Source of the DNA: CAZGUH01 sp964529005
GTDB taxonomy: Bacteria > Actinomycetota > Acidimicrobiia > Acidimicrobiales > Ilumatobacteraceae
Assembly (NCBI GenBank): GCA_964529005.1
Contig: CAZGUH010000004.1
Span: 62,001-126,000 of the forward strand
Length of the DNA stretch: 64,000 nt
Reading direction: 5' to 3'
Shown: positions 31,887 through 40,945 of the stretch, in pieces
Layout of the letters: every line of letters begins with the position of its first letter
Numbering within the stretch: position 1 is the stretch's first letter
Notes under the pieces: model-generated
The model's database searches: none
What the model was told of the DNA's origin: nothing
What the model saw: only the letters and a program-made list of their open reading frames with translations
Translations under genes and position numbers: made by a program

Positions 31887-33817
31887 GAGGAACCGACCTC
31901 CAGAACGTCGTCGACGAGGGCGGCCCCACCGAACGTAGGCCGGTCTTGCTGTCGCTCGACGGCCTGGTCGTCGGCCGACCGTCGCGCCCGGCGTGGCGAA
32001 TGGCCGCTGGGCCGGTCGCTGAGCAACGCGTGCGCGATCGCCGTCACACCGAAGAGGACGGGCAGGTACTCGTGGAACACCTCGCGGCGGAAGTAGCTCG
32101 GCACGACCGCGAGCGCCGCGGCCCCGACCAAGGCCGTCGGCAGCGGCGCGAACCGCACGAGCGCTCCCGCGATGACCATCACCACGAGCCATTCGAGCGA
32201 TCGGAAGTACGTGAAGCTGGTGGCGCTGATCGAACCCGTCAGGCCGGCGAAGAGAGCGCCGGCGATCCCGGCCATGAAGGCGGAGATGGAGAAGACGAGG
32301 ACACGAGCGACGTTCGCATCCGTGCCGTGCGTCGCCAGTGCGAGCGGGGAGTCGGCCAACGCTCGCAGCAGCCTGCCGAGGCGCGTTCGCATGACCGCGA
32401 CACCGACGGCGGCGAGGCCGGCGGTGACGGCGACGACGGTGTAGTAGTAGCCGGTATCGCCCGACAGACCCCACACGTCCGGGCGGGCGGCGTTGCGGAT
32501 CCCGGTGACGCCGAACATGATCCGCATCGGGAACACCAGCTTCTCCAGCAGGATCGCGAACCCGAACGTGGCGACGGCGAGGTACACACCCGGCAAGCGG
32601 ATCGCAGGGACCGCGACCAGCGCGCCGACGGGAGCGGTGAGCAGGCCCGCGGCGACGAGCGCGAGCAACCATGGCAGGCCCGCGCCGCTCGAGAAGTGGG
32701 CGAACCCCACGCCCCCCACCGCGGCGAAGGAGGCATGGGCGAGGGACACCTGACCGGAGACGCGCACGAGCAGGTGCAGCGACAACAGCACGCCGACGTA
32801 GACGACCCCGTTCGTGTACACGGGCAACCGCGCGCCGACGAGGTGCGGCACGGCGACGACACCGGCGGCCACGACGACGAGGCCGGAGATGCGCGCTGCT
32901 CGTGGCGCCGACGGCGCGGCGCGAGCGCGCACCTTCACGTCCGCGGTCACGCCGAGGCGATGCTTCGGGACGGCGAGCAGAACGACGAACAGGACTGCGA
33001 ACGGCACGGCGGAGGGGAAGCCGGCGAGCCAGCGCTGTTGGCCGATGTACTTCGTCGAGAGCGCCGCCGCCACGCCGACGACGAGCCCGCCGACGTACGT
33101 CGTGACGAGATGACGGAACGCTCCGATCGCCGCTGCGCCGAATGCCTGGACGACGAGGAGCGTCAGGATCGCGGCGTCCAGCCCGACGAACGGGACGAGC
33201 AGCACGCCTGTCACGCAGGCGAACATCGAGCCCACGATCCACGCCGTCGATCGGACCCGCACGGGGCTCGTTCCCCCCGTCGCGAGCAGCTCCGGATTGT
33301 CGACGACCGCCTGCATCGCGAGCCCCAGTCGCGTCGCGCGGAAGAACATGTACAGCAACGCCGTCGCGGCCGAGGCGACGATGAAGACGATCAGCTGGTC
33401 GTAGCCCACGTTCGCCCCGGCGACACGGAACGTCTCGGTCGGAAGGTACGGCGAGACGTTCAACGTCTGACCGCCCCAGCGGGCCACCGCCAGGCTCTGC
33501 ACCGCCAGCAGCACGCCCACGGTGCCGACGATCTGCATCGCCGGCGCCCTCACGGCGAGCGCCCGCGCGAGCCGCTCGAGGAGAAGGCCGATCACCGTCC
33601 CGAGGGCGACGACACAGAGGGCGAGCGCGATCGGCCATGCCACGTCTCGCCGGACGTGCAGCTCGTAGAACGCGTACGCCGCGGCGGTCGCGATGGCCCC
33701 GTGCGCGAAGTTGAACACGCCCGAGGTCTTGTACGTGAGCACGAGGCCGACGCCGGCCAGCCCGTACACCGATCCGGTGACGAGCCCGACGATGACGAAC
33801 GGGACGAAGTCGCTCAC
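31883..33817 (-). CDS. LivH-LivM double fusion permease
   Basis: The 644-residue product joins a LivH-type permease (NFAHGAIATAAAYA, residues 1 to about 290) to a LivM-type permease (about 310-600; VSGQVSLAHASFAAVGG; VPAIRLPG). A C-terminal charged tail of about 45 residues follows. The start is GTG 33817; its GGGG ribosome site comes from the end of a 15-bp tandem repeat (33823-33867). It would supply both membrane subunits for the operon's LivG and LivF. Confidence 0.93.
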   Translation of the reverse strand: MSDFVPFVIVGLVTGSVYGLAGVGLVLTYKTSGVFNFAHGAIATAAAYAFYELHVRRDVAWPIALALCVVALGTVIGLLLERLARALAVRAPAMQIVGTVGVLLAVQSLAVARWGGQTLNVSPYLPTETFRVAGANVGYDQLIVFIVASAATALLYMFFRATRLGLAMQAVVDNPELLATGGTSPVRVRSTAWIVGSMFACVTGVLLVPFVGLDAAILTLLVVQAFGAAAIGAFRHLVTTYVGGLVVGVAAALSTKYIGQQRWLAGFPSAVPFAVLFVVLLAVPKHRLGVTADVKVRARAAPSAPRAARISGLVVVAAGVVAVPHLVGARLPVYTNGVVYVGVLLSLHLLVRVSGQVSLAHASFAAVGGVGFAHFSSGAGLPWLLALVAAGLLTAPVGALVAVPAIRLPGVYLAVATFGFAILLEKLVFPMRIMFGVTGIRNAARPDVWGLSGDTGYYYTVVAVTAGLAAVGVAVMRTRLGRLLRALADSPLALATHGTDANVARVLVFSISAFMAGIAGALFAGLTGSISATSFTYFRSLEWLVVMVIAGALVRFAPLPTALVGAAALAVVPSYFRREVFHEYLPVLFGVTAIAHALLSDRPSGHSPRRARRSADDQAVERQQDRPTFGGAALVDDVLEVGSS

Positions 33818-33822
33818 GTCAA

Positions 33823-33867
33823 GACCCCGGCACGATCGACCCCGGCACGATCGACGGCGGCACGGTC
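33823..33867. repeat. 15-bp direct tandem repeat between crotonase and LivHM
   Basis: GACCCCGGCACGATC occurs twice exactly (33823-33837, 33838-33852) and a third time with three mismatches (33853-33867). The array fills the whole 48-bp space between the crotonase stop and the LivHM start and supplies the LivHM ribosome site. Confidence 0.85.
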
Positions 33868-34642
33868 ACGCCCCCACCCACTTCGGTTGGCGTCGTTCGG
33901 CGAAGGCGCGTATGCCCTCCATCGCGTCGGCCGACGACGTGACCGTCCGCAAGGCGTCCACGGTGAGCTGCCACGCCTCGTCGTCGCCGGCGACCTCCGC
34001 CTGGGAGGCGATCCGCCGGCTCAGCCTGATCGCTTGCGGACCGTGGGCGGCGATCGTCGTCGCCACGTCGAACGCGGTGGTGTCCAGATCGTCGACGTCC
34101 GCGAGCCTGCTGACGAGGCCGAGATCGAAGGCGCGGCGGGCGTCGAGCGGGTTGCCCGTCAAAAGCATGTCCATCGCGACCATGCGGCCGACGATCCGGC
34201 CGAGCCGGAACAGGCCGCCGCCGCCGGGCACGAGGTTCCAACGGGTCTCGGCAAGCGAGAACACCGACCGGGTGGAGGCGACGACCATGTCACAGGCGAG
34301 GACGATCTCCAAGCCGCCGGAGGTCGCCAAGCCGTCGACGGCGGCGATGATCGGCTTGTCGCGATCGCGGGTGACGATGCCGGCGAAGCCGCCCTTCTCC
34401 GTGATGCTCTCGTCGTCGGGGGCGCCGATCGTGGAGAGATCGTGCCCGGCGCAGAACACGGGGCGCTCTCCACCGACGGCCGCGCGAAGGATCCCCACGC
34501 AGACGTGCGCCGCGGTCTCCATGCGGTCGATCGCCGCTTCCATCTCTCGCGCCACGGCGCCGTCGATCGCGTTGCGCTTCTCGGGGCGGTTCAGCGTGAG
34601 AACCGCCACGCTGCCGCGTTCCTCATACTCGACCAATGCCAC
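33866..34642 (-). CDS. Enoyl-CoA hydratase/isomerase (crotonase family)
   Basis: This 258-residue crotonase has LNRPEKRNAID at the N-terminus, the FCAGHDL oxyanion block, IAAVDGLATSGGLEIVLACD and FSLAETRWNLVPGGGG. The catalytic acids are not both at canonical places: the Glu in LAETRW is close to the usual second Glu site, so hydratase, isomerase or hydrolase activity cannot be separated. The start is GTG 34642 with AAGGAGG upstream, overlapping the alpha/beta hydrolase by 20 nt. It fits beta-oxidation-like processing of CoA esters made by the two ligases upstream. Confidence 0.9.
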   Translation of the reverse strand: MALVEYEERGSVAVLTLNRPEKRNAIDGAVAREMEAAIDRMETAAHVCVGILRAAVGGERPVFCAGHDLSTIGAPDDESITEKGGFAGIVTRDRDKPIIAAVDGLATSGGLEIVLACDMVVASTRSVFSLAETRWNLVPGGGGLFRLGRIVGRMVAMDMLLTGNPLDARRAFDLGLVSRLADVDDLDTTAFDVATTIAAHGPQAIRLSRRIASQAEVAGDDEAWQLTVDALRTVTSSADAMEGIRAFAERRQPKWVGA

Positions 34643-35495
34643 TGTCGCCTCCTTCGGACGGCCGCCTGCTCCTCACGCCGGGCGCGGCGCCCGTCGCCGT
34701 CCCCACGAAACGGCGGATCGCTGCGTTGACCTGATGCGGCTGCTCGACGTGGGGGAAGTGCCGGGCGCCCGCGATCGGCGCCGTGACGACGCCGCACGGC
34801 GCGGCCTCCGACGGGGCGGCACGGAGACCGTCGTGCTCGCCGCGCACGCACAGGATCGGTTGGGTCATCCGCTGCGCGAGATCGATCATGTCGACCCCAC
34901 ACACGTCGCGCACGATGCACTCGACCGCGACGTGACGCGGTGTGGACGACGCCACGCGGCATGCCTCCGCCACCGCCTCCGCGCTCGCGTGCGGTCCGAA
35001 GAAGCCGCGGTAGACCGACGTGACGGCGTGGTCGTCGGCGCAGGCTTGCAACCGCTGGACGAGACGGAAGAACATGCGGCCGAGGTCGTCGCCGCCCTCG
35101 CTCACCGTCGGCCGGCGATGCCAGCCGACGCCGATCAGCACCGCGCCGCGGACGACCTCGGGCCGTGCGAGGGACACGGTCAGAGCGGCGGGCGCTCCCC
35201 CGGCATGCGCGACCAGGACCGCATCTCGAACGCCTTCGGCGTCGAGGAGCGCCGCGAGATCGCCGGCGTGGTCGTCGGTCGAGTAACCCGACGGCGGCGC
35301 GCTCGAGGCGCCGTGGCCGCGCCGGTCGAGTCGAACGATCCGGTGATCGCGTGCGAACGCGGCCACCTGCGGGTCCCACGTTCGCAAGCTCGAGCACCAG
35401 CCGTGCACGAACACCAACGTCGGCGCGCCGGCGTCGACGAGGCCCTCGACCTCGTAGTTGATCGCCACGGCGGCGGACACGGTCAGCGTCGGCAT
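34623..35495 (-). CDS. Alpha/beta-hydrolase fold protein lacking the nucleophile Ser
   Basis: This 290-residue alpha/beta-hydrolase has the oxyanion HGWC, the acid region GEHDG and the His of ARHFPHVEQP. The nucleophile elbow, normally GHSxGG, reads AHAGGA, so the serine is Ala98 (codon GCC). It may be a non-hydrolytic member, for example a ligand-binding or lyase-type protein. It lies 12 bp downstream of the acyl-CoA ligase in the long operon. Confidence 0.85.
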   Translation of the reverse strand: MPTLTVSAAVAINYEVEGLVDAGAPTLVFVHGWCSSLRTWDPQVAAFARDHRIVRLDRRGHGASSAPPSGYSTDDHAGDLAALLDAEGVRDAVLVAHAGGAPAALTVSLARPEVVRGAVLIGVGWHRRPTVSEGGDDLGRMFFRLVQRLQACADDHAVTSVYRGFFGPHASAEAVAEACRVASSTPRHVAVECIVRDVCGVDMIDLAQRMTQPILCVRGEHDGLRAAPSEAAPCGVVTAPIAGARHFPHVEQPHQVNAAIRRFVGTATGAAPGVRSRRPSEGGDSGIGRV

Positions 35496-35507
35496 CGATC
35501 CGTCCCG

Positions 35508-37091
35508 CTACTGCTCGCGCAGTGCCCTGCGCAGCACCTTCCCGGTCGTCGTGCGAGGGAGATCGGCGACGAACGTCACCCGGGCAGGCACCTCGTGCGC
35601 AGCGAGGCGCGTGCGGACGTGCTGCTGGAGCGCCGCTTCGAGCCCCTCGGTGGTCTCGGCGCCCGGCCTGAGAACGACGAACGCGACCGGAACCTGCCCC
35701 TTGATCTCGTCCGGCAAGCCGACGACCGCGCACATCGCCACGCTCGGGTGGGTCATCAGGCAGTCCTCGATCTCTCCCGGCCCGATGCGATAGCCGCGCG
35801 ACGAGATCACGTCGTCGACGCGCGACCGGAACCACAGGTACCCGTCCTCGTCCTCGACGGCGAGATCACCGGTGTGCAGCCAGCCGTCGCGGATCTTCTC
35901 CGCCGTCGCCTCCGGACGGTTCCAGTACTCGAGCATCATCACCGGATCCGGCGCCCTGACGCAGATCTCGCCCTCCTGCCCGATCAGCCGGCGCCCGGAC
36001 GGATCGAAGACGCCGACGTCGTGGCCGGGAAGCGCGCGCCCCATCGACCCCGGCCGCACGGGCCACACCGACGCGCAGTTGCCGACCACGAGGTTGCACT
36101 CGGTCTGCCCGTACCCTTCGTTGACGACAGCACCGAGCCGCTCGCGCGTCCACGTCAGCATCTCCGCGCCGAACGGCTCCCCGCCCGTCAGAACCGCCCG
36201 CAGGACCAGGTCCGGGTGGCTCACGTCCGCAGCACGCATGAGCTTCAGCGCCGTCGGAGGCAGGAACGTCAACGTCACGCGGTGGCGCGCCATGAGCTCG
36301 ACGGCGCCGTCGGGGCTGAAGTCGTGCGCGGTGGTGACGACGGGAATGCCGTGGTACCAAGCCGGCACGACGACGTCCATCAGCGCGCCCATCCATGCCC
36401 AATCGGCGGGCGTCCAGATGACGTCGTCGGCGCGCGGCGCGAAGTCGTAGAACAGCTCGAACGCGGGAAGATGCCCGTAGATCGATCGATGGGCCTGGAG
36501 AGCGCCCTTCGGAGGCCCGGTGGTCCCCGACGTGTAGACGAGGAAGGCCGGATCGTCGGCGGCGGTGTCGACGCACTCGACCGCCGGGCCGGCGCACATC
36601 GGCTCGAGGTCGCGCTCGACGACCACGACGTCCACGTCGGGCGCCGCCTCGCGGATCTTGGCCTCGTTGCTCTCGTCCGTGACGACGATCCGGCACCCGG
36701 CATCCGCGATGCGGTACGCCAACGCGTCGACCCCGAACAAGGCCGCCATCGGGACGGATGCCGCGCCCAGCTTCCAGATCGCGAGGTGCGCCAAGCCGGT
36801 CTCGATCGACTGCGGGACCACGACCGCGACGCGGTCTCCTCGTCGCACGCCGCGTGCGGCCAACCCGCCTGCGAGTCCGGACGAGAGCGCGGAGAGGTCG
36901 CCGAAGGTGAGGCGCCGCACGCCGTCGTCGCGCCCGATCGCGACGACCGCTGGCGCGTCGGGCGGGTGCACGTCGACGCACAGCCGCGCGAGGTTGACCC
37001 TCTCCGGGATCGTCCAACGGAACTCGCGCCGGAGCGACTCGTACGTCCAGTCGTCGCGGTGCTCGATCATCCGCTCGCCCGCGTGGATCAT
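35508..37091 (-). CDS. Acyl-CoA synthetase (AMP-forming)
   Basis: This 527-residue ANL-superfamily ligase has the phosphate loop YTSGTTGPPKG, the GYGQTE motif, WLHTGDL and the C-terminal catalytic Lys in TTGKVLRRALRE. The overall length and N-terminus resemble medium-chain or acetyl-CoA-like synthetases. The start ATG 37091 overlaps the stop of the second ligase as ATGA. It would activate a carboxylic acid to its CoA thioester; the acid is not known. Confidence 0.93.
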   Translation of the reverse strand: MIHAGERMIEHRDDWTYESLRREFRWTIPERVNLARLCVDVHPPDAPAVVAIGRDDGVRRLTFGDLSALSSGLAGGLAARGVRRGDRVAVVVPQSIETGLAHLAIWKLGAASVPMAALFGVDALAYRIADAGCRIVVTDESNEAKIREAAPDVDVVVVERDLEPMCAGPAVECVDTAADDPAFLVYTSGTTGPPKGALQAHRSIYGHLPAFELFYDFAPRADDVIWTPADWAWMGALMDVVVPAWYHGIPVVTTAHDFSPDGAVELMARHRVTLTFLPPTALKLMRAADVSHPDLVLRAVLTGGEPFGAEMLTWTRERLGAVVNEGYGQTECNLVVGNCASVWPVRPGSMGRALPGHDVGVFDPSGRRLIGQEGEICVRAPDPVMMLEYWNRPEATAEKIRDGWLHTGDLAVEDEDGYLWFRSRVDDVISSRGYRIGPGEIEDCLMTHPSVAMCAVVGLPDEIKGQVPVAFVVLRPGAETTEGLEAALQQHVRTRLAAHEVPARVTFVADLPRTTTGKVLRRALREQ

Positions 37092-38680
37092 CGTCGCGCC
37101 GCCCGCTCGACCTCGAACCCCAACCCATGCAGATCCCACGTGTCCTCGGTGATGCCGCGTTCGCGCAGGTACGGCTTCATCACCCGTTCCATCGCGTTGC
37201 GCGGCAGTTCGGGAAGCACTTCGACGTATCGCGGGATGGCGAAGTACGGGAGGTGGTCGCGGAAGAAGGCGAACAGCTCGGCCGGGCTCAACAGCTCGCC
37301 GTCCACCGCGACGACACAGGCCTTGATCTCGTCGTCGGTCATGTCCGAGGGGACGGCGTGGACCGCGACCTGCGCGACCTTTGGATGCTTCCCGATCGCG
37401 TTCTCCAGCTCGACCGACGAGATGTTCTCCCCACGGCGTCGCAAGGAATCCCGCTTGCGGTCGACGAAGTACACGGTTCCGTCCGGGCCCATCCGGCAGT
37501 AGTCGCCGGTGTGGTACCACAGCCCGCGAAACGCTCGCAGGGTCTCCTCCGGCTTGCGCCAGTACCCGCTGAACATCGCGTGCGGGTGGCGGGGACGGAG
37601 GACGAGCTCACCGACGGCGCCGGCCGCGACGTCGCGGTCGTCGTCGTCGACGAGACGGATCTCGACGTCGGCGCTGGCCCGCCCGGCGCCGGCGCGATCG
37701 AGCGGCGCAGATGCCGGCGCGTACGTGACCGGCGTACATTCCGTCTGGCCGTAGATCTGCGTGAACACCGGCACTCCGAAGCGCTCCTCGAAGAGATCCT
37801 GGAGCTCCACGTCGGCAGGCACGCACACCGCCAGCCGGAGGCTGTGGGTGCGATCGATCGACGCGTGTGGCCGCGCCAGCAGAGCCTTGGCGATCGCACC
37901 GACACCGAGCACCACGGTCGCTCCCGTCTCCACCGCCCGCTCGAGGAACGTCGAGCTGTGGAACTCGGGCTCGACGACGAGCGTCGCGCCGGTCGCCAAG
38001 ATCGACGCCACTCCCATCGTGCGAGCGCCGGCGTGGAACAGCGGAGCGGCGGTGAGCATCGTGTCGTCGGCGCGCAACCCGATGAAGTCGCAGATCGCCC
38101 GTCCGACACGCACGTAGTAGCCGGCGGTGAGCTCGCAGCCCTTCGGCAGGCCGGTCGTCCCCGACGTGTAGATGATCGACATCAGGTGGCCGGCGGTGTG
38201 CTCGGCGGCCGTCAACGGACCGCCGAACGAACGCATCTCTTCGTACCCGATGACCGGAACCGGGCAGCCCGACGCGTCGACGGGGTCGAACACGACGACA
38301 CGTCGGAGCTCCGGCAGAGTGGACACCAGGCCAGCGACCGCCTCGAAGCCCGCGCGGTCGACGACGAGGGTCGTCGCCGACGAGTCGGCGAGCTGGTACC
38401 GCAGGAACTCGCCCTTGATGAAGGCGTTGAGCGGAACCTGGACTGCGCCGATCTTGGGACACGCGAAGTAGAGCTCGACGAGCTCAGCGCGGTTCACCGA
38501 CAGCGTGGCGACGTGGTCGCCCGGACCGACGCCCCAGGAGGCGAGCGCTGCGGCCACACGGTCCGAGCACGCGTCCAGCTGGCCGTACGTCAGCTGGTCC
38601 TTGCCGCACCAGATGAACAGCTTGTCGCCGATCTCCTGCGCACGCTGCCTCAGCAGGTCGACGACGGTGACGTCCTCCAC
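37088..38680 (-). CDS. Acyl-CoA ligase (CaiC/FadD-like)
   Basis: The 530-residue AMP-forming ligase has YTSGTTGLPKG, YGQTE, WYHTGDY and DRKRDSLRRRGENIS. The catalytic C-terminal Lys, usually in a TGK or TEK motif followed by V/I, is replaced by Arg in NAMERVMKPYLRE, which would be expected to impair the adenylation half-reaction. It resembles the crotonobetaine/carnitine-CoA ligase branch. The start is GTG 38680 with AAGGGGG upstream. It is encoded directly before the first ligase. Confidence 0.9.
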   Translation of the reverse strand: MEDVTVVDLLRQRAQEIGDKLFIWCGKDQLTYGQLDACSDRVAAALASWGVGPGDHVATLSVNRAELVELYFACPKIGAVQVPLNAFIKGEFLRYQLADSSATTLVVDRAGFEAVAGLVSTLPELRRVVVFDPVDASGCPVPVIGYEEMRSFGGPLTAAEHTAGHLMSIIYTSGTTGLPKGCELTAGYYVRVGRAICDFIGLRADDTMLTAAPLFHAGARTMGVASILATGATLVVEPEFHSSTFLERAVETGATVVLGVGAIAKALLARPHASIDRTHSLRLAVCVPADVELQDLFEERFGVPVFTQIYGQTECTPVTYAPASAPLDRAGAGRASADVEIRLVDDDDRDVAAGAVGELVLRPRHPHAMFSGYWRKPEETLRAFRGLWYHTGDYCRMGPDGTVYFVDRKRDSLRRRGENISSVELENAIGKHPKVAQVAVHAVPSDMTDDEIKACVVAVDGELLSPAELFAFFRDHLPYFAIPRYVEVLPELPRNAMERVMKPYLRERGITEDTWDLHGLGFEVERAARR

Positions 38681-38710
38681 GTGTACCCCCTTCCGTCCTC
38701 GTGGGCGCCG

Positions 38711-39655
38711 TCACGCCTCGAGCGCCGGATGCCCGAGGCGCGCTCGCCCGGCGGACAAGGCGCTCGCGCAGCCGTCCCACATCCCCCTGATGATCTCCTC
38801 GACGCTCGCGATCTCATCGATGCGGCCCGCGACCTGACCGGTGTTGGCGAGGCTCGCCTCCATCGCGCCGGAGAAGTACAGCTCGCGGACCGTGTCGAGG
38901 CCGAACGTGTCCAGCCCGCCGGTCGCAGCGGCGTCGGCCGCGGCGGTGCGGATGACGCGCATCGTCGGCCAACCGGGCACCGACACGAGCATCGTTCCCA
39001 TGTCGTCTGCATCCACGATCGCCTGCTTGAAGTTGACGTGCACCGGCGATTCCTTCGACGCCAGCAGCCGCGTGCCGAGCTGCACGCCGTCCGCGCCCAG
39101 CACCATCGCAGCCGCCATCGAGACGGCGTCACAGATGCCGCCGGCGGAGACGATCGGGACGTCGAACTGCCGGGCGACGAGCGGCAGGAGCACCATCGTC
39201 GACGGGCCGAGCGTGTGCTTGAAGCCACCACCTTCGACCCCCTCGACGATCAGGCCGTCCACACCCGCGTCGACGGCCTTGCGCGCCGCGCGCGCCGATC
39301 CGACGACGTGCAGGACCGTCATGCCCGCGGCTCGCAGGCGTTCCGTCAGGATCGCAGGATCCCCTGCGGACGTCGTCACGATGCGGATCTGCGCGTCGGC
39401 GAGCAGATCGACGACGGACGGGTCCCTCATCATCCGCAGCGCCACGTTCGCTGCGACGGGTCGATCCGTCAGGTCGCGCACGCGCTTCAGGTCGTCGCGT
39501 CCTTGCTCGGAGGCGGTCTCGATGACGCCGAGACCGCCGGCGTTCGACACCGCCGACGCGAGCGTCGCACCGGCGATGTACGTCATCGGCGCCTGGAGCA
39601 CCGGGATCTCGATGCCCAGCAAGGAGCACAGCCGGTTCGGCGGACGGTCGCTCAT
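38711..39655 (-). CDS. Nitronate monooxygenase / FabK-like flavoprotein
   Basis: This 314-residue TIM-barrel FMN protein of the 2-nitropropane dioxygenase family has PVLQAPMTYIAG at the N-terminus, GVDGLIVEGVEGGGF, IVSAGGICD and GADGVQLGTR. Many family members in catabolic operons are not nitronate oxidases but enoyl-CoA reductases or dehydrogenases for CoA esters, which would fit here. It is 30 bp from the ligase and 21 bp from the amidohydrolase. Confidence 0.9.
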   Translation of the reverse strand: MSDRPPNRLCSLLGIEIPVLQAPMTYIAGATLASAVSNAGGLGVIETASEQGRDDLKRVRDLTDRPVAANVALRMMRDPSVVDLLADAQIRIVTTSAGDPAILTERLRAAGMTVLHVVGSARAARKAVDAGVDGLIVEGVEGGGFKHTLGPSTMVLLPLVARQFDVPIVSAGGICDAVSMAAAMVLGADGVQLGTRLLASKESPVHVNFKQAIVDADDMGTMLVSVPGWPTMRVIRTAAADAAATGGLDTFGLDTVRELYFSGAMEASLANTGQVAGRIDEIASVEEIIRGMWDGCASALSAGRARLGHPALEA

Positions 39656-39676
39656 CGTGATGCCGGCACGCCCACG

Positions 39677-40828
39677 TCAGGCGAACCCGTAGATCCGGTC
39701 GACGTTCTCGCCGAGCACTGCCTGGCGCGCCTCGTCACGGAGCGGTCGCACCAGCTCCTCGAGAGCCGAGACCCACGTGCTCGGATGGTCGGGGTGGGGA
39801 TAGTCGGTCGCCCACATGAAGCGGTCGGCGCCGACGTGATCGATGATCGGCGTGACGGCCGTTTCGTCCGGATCGCAGGAGATGAAGCATTGCCGGCGGA
39901 AGTACACGCTCGGCGGCGCCGTCAACTCGAGAGCGGACCCTTCCGTCGCGTACACGGTGTCCATCCGATCGAGGAACGACCCGATCCACCCGGCGCCCGA
40001 CTCCAAGACCCCCAGCTTCAGCCTCTCGAAGCGCTCGAGCGTCCCCAGCGCGAAGAACGTGAGGAACGCCTGCTGGACGCTCTGGCGCGCGAGCACGTTG
40101 AGGTACCAGACCGCAGGGCCGCTCCAGCCGTCGAACGAGAACCGCGTCGGCCGCACGGCGAGAGGTTCGTACGTGGGATGGATCGCCACCGGCACGTCGA
40201 GCTCGCACGCCTTGGCCCACAGCGCGTCGTGATCGCGATGGCCGTGCGGCTTGCGCGACACCGTGAACGGGGCGATGAAGGCGCCGCGGCAGCCGTCCTC
40301 GACGGCGCGCTCGAGCTCCTCGACCGCGGCGTCGACGTCGAGCAACGACAGGTGGGCGATCGGCACCAGCCGGCCACCGCTGTCGCGGCAGAAGTCGGCG
40401 ATCCAGCGGTTGTAGGCGCGCTGGTAGGCGGCGGTCAGTTCGGGGTCGTCGAGCTCGCACTCCCACAGCAGGCCGAGCGTCGGATACAGGAACGTCCGCT
40501 GAAGGTTCTCCCGGTCGAGCAGCTCGATCCGTTCCTTCGGATCGCCACCGCCGTAGGGGATGTGGTCCATGTAGAGACGATCCGGTCCGGGCTTGGCATC
40601 GGGGTCACCCATCGCCCCGAAGATGCCCAGCACGCCCTTGGCGATCCGCTCGGACGGGCGGCCGCCGATCTCCAAGTACTCGAGCCCGTTGTCGTCGCGC
40701 TTGATCCGCAGCGCCCGTGGCCGGAAGCGCTGTTCGAGGTAGTCCTCCCACAACGTGGCCGGCTCGAGCACGTGGCCGTCCGCGTCCACAGCCCCTTCGA
40801 ACGGAAATCGAACGGCCTCGTACCCCAT
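39677..40828 (-). CDS. Amidohydrolase-2 family hydrolase, first gene of the 12-gene operon
   Basis: This 383-residue metal-dependent hydrolase is of the same family as 5883-7058. It has VDADGHVLEP, AIHPTYEP and FMWATDYPHPDHPS with the catalytic Asp. ATG 40828 has GGGGAG upstream; an in-frame ATG 63 nt further up would start inside the TetR-type palindrome. It opens a minus-strand operon of 12 genes reaching 26449. The substrate is unknown. Confidence 0.88.
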   Translation of the reverse strand: MGYEAVRFPFEGAVDADGHVLEPATLWEDYLEQRFRPRALRIKRDDNGLEYLEIGGRPSERIAKGVLGIFGAMGDPDAKPGPDRLYMDHIPYGGGDPKERIELLDRENLQRTFLYPTLGLLWECELDDPELTAAYQRAYNRWIADFCRDSGGRLVPIAHLSLLDVDAAVEELERAVEDGCRGAFIAPFTVSRKPHGHRDHDALWAKACELDVPVAIHPTYEPLAVRPTRFSFDGWSGPAVWYLNVLARQSVQQAFLTFFALGTLERFERLKLGVLESGAGWIGSFLDRMDTVYATEGSALELTAPPSVYFRRQCFISCDPDETAVTPIIDHVGADRFMWATDYPHPDHPSTWVSALEELVRPLRDEARQAVLGENVDRIYGFA

Positions 40829-40872
40829 GGCTCCCCTTCCCCGCAGGCGTCGTCGCCCTGGCGGACAGGTTA

Positions 40873-40888
40873 GACCGAACGATCGGTC
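40873..40888. promoter_or_regulatory. TetR-type palindromic operator in the 12-gene operon promoter
   Basis: GACCGA-ACGA-TCGGTC is a perfect dyad placed just downstream of the probable -10 TATTGT (minus strand, 40897-40892), so it covers the transcription start. GACCG/CGGTC arms are common in TetR-family operators. The terminal gene of the operon is a TetR regulator, so it is the best candidate binder. Confidence 0.65.
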
Positions 40889-40891
40889 CAC

Positions 40892-40945
40892 ACAATAGGT
40901 ACTCGATTATCGATTCACTGTGATCGATTCAGCATGGTCGATTCA
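40892..40945 (-). promoter_or_regulatory. Promoter of the 12-gene operon: TATCGAT-type operator (site F) and three TCGATTCA repeats
   Basis: The motif AATCGATAATCGAGTA (minus, 40915-40900) lies directly upstream of a good -10 TATTGT (40897-40892). Further upstream TCGATTCA occurs three times at an exact 14-bp period (40910-40917, 40924-40931, 40938-40945), the first copy overlapping site F. A clear -35 is missing, which together with the phased repeats suggests an activator-dependent promoter. Confidence 0.6.

Noticed and set aside
33693..37502. Plus-strand open frame of about 1270 codons opposite crotonase, hydrolase and ligase
   Set aside because: Shadow of four well-supported minus-strand genes.
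37127..40873. Very long open frame (over 1200 codons) on the plus strand opposite the ligases and amidohydrolase
   Set aside because: It is antisense to five genes with clear family motifs and its translation is Arg/His/Asp-rich with no recognisable domain, the usual shadow of high-GC coding sequence.
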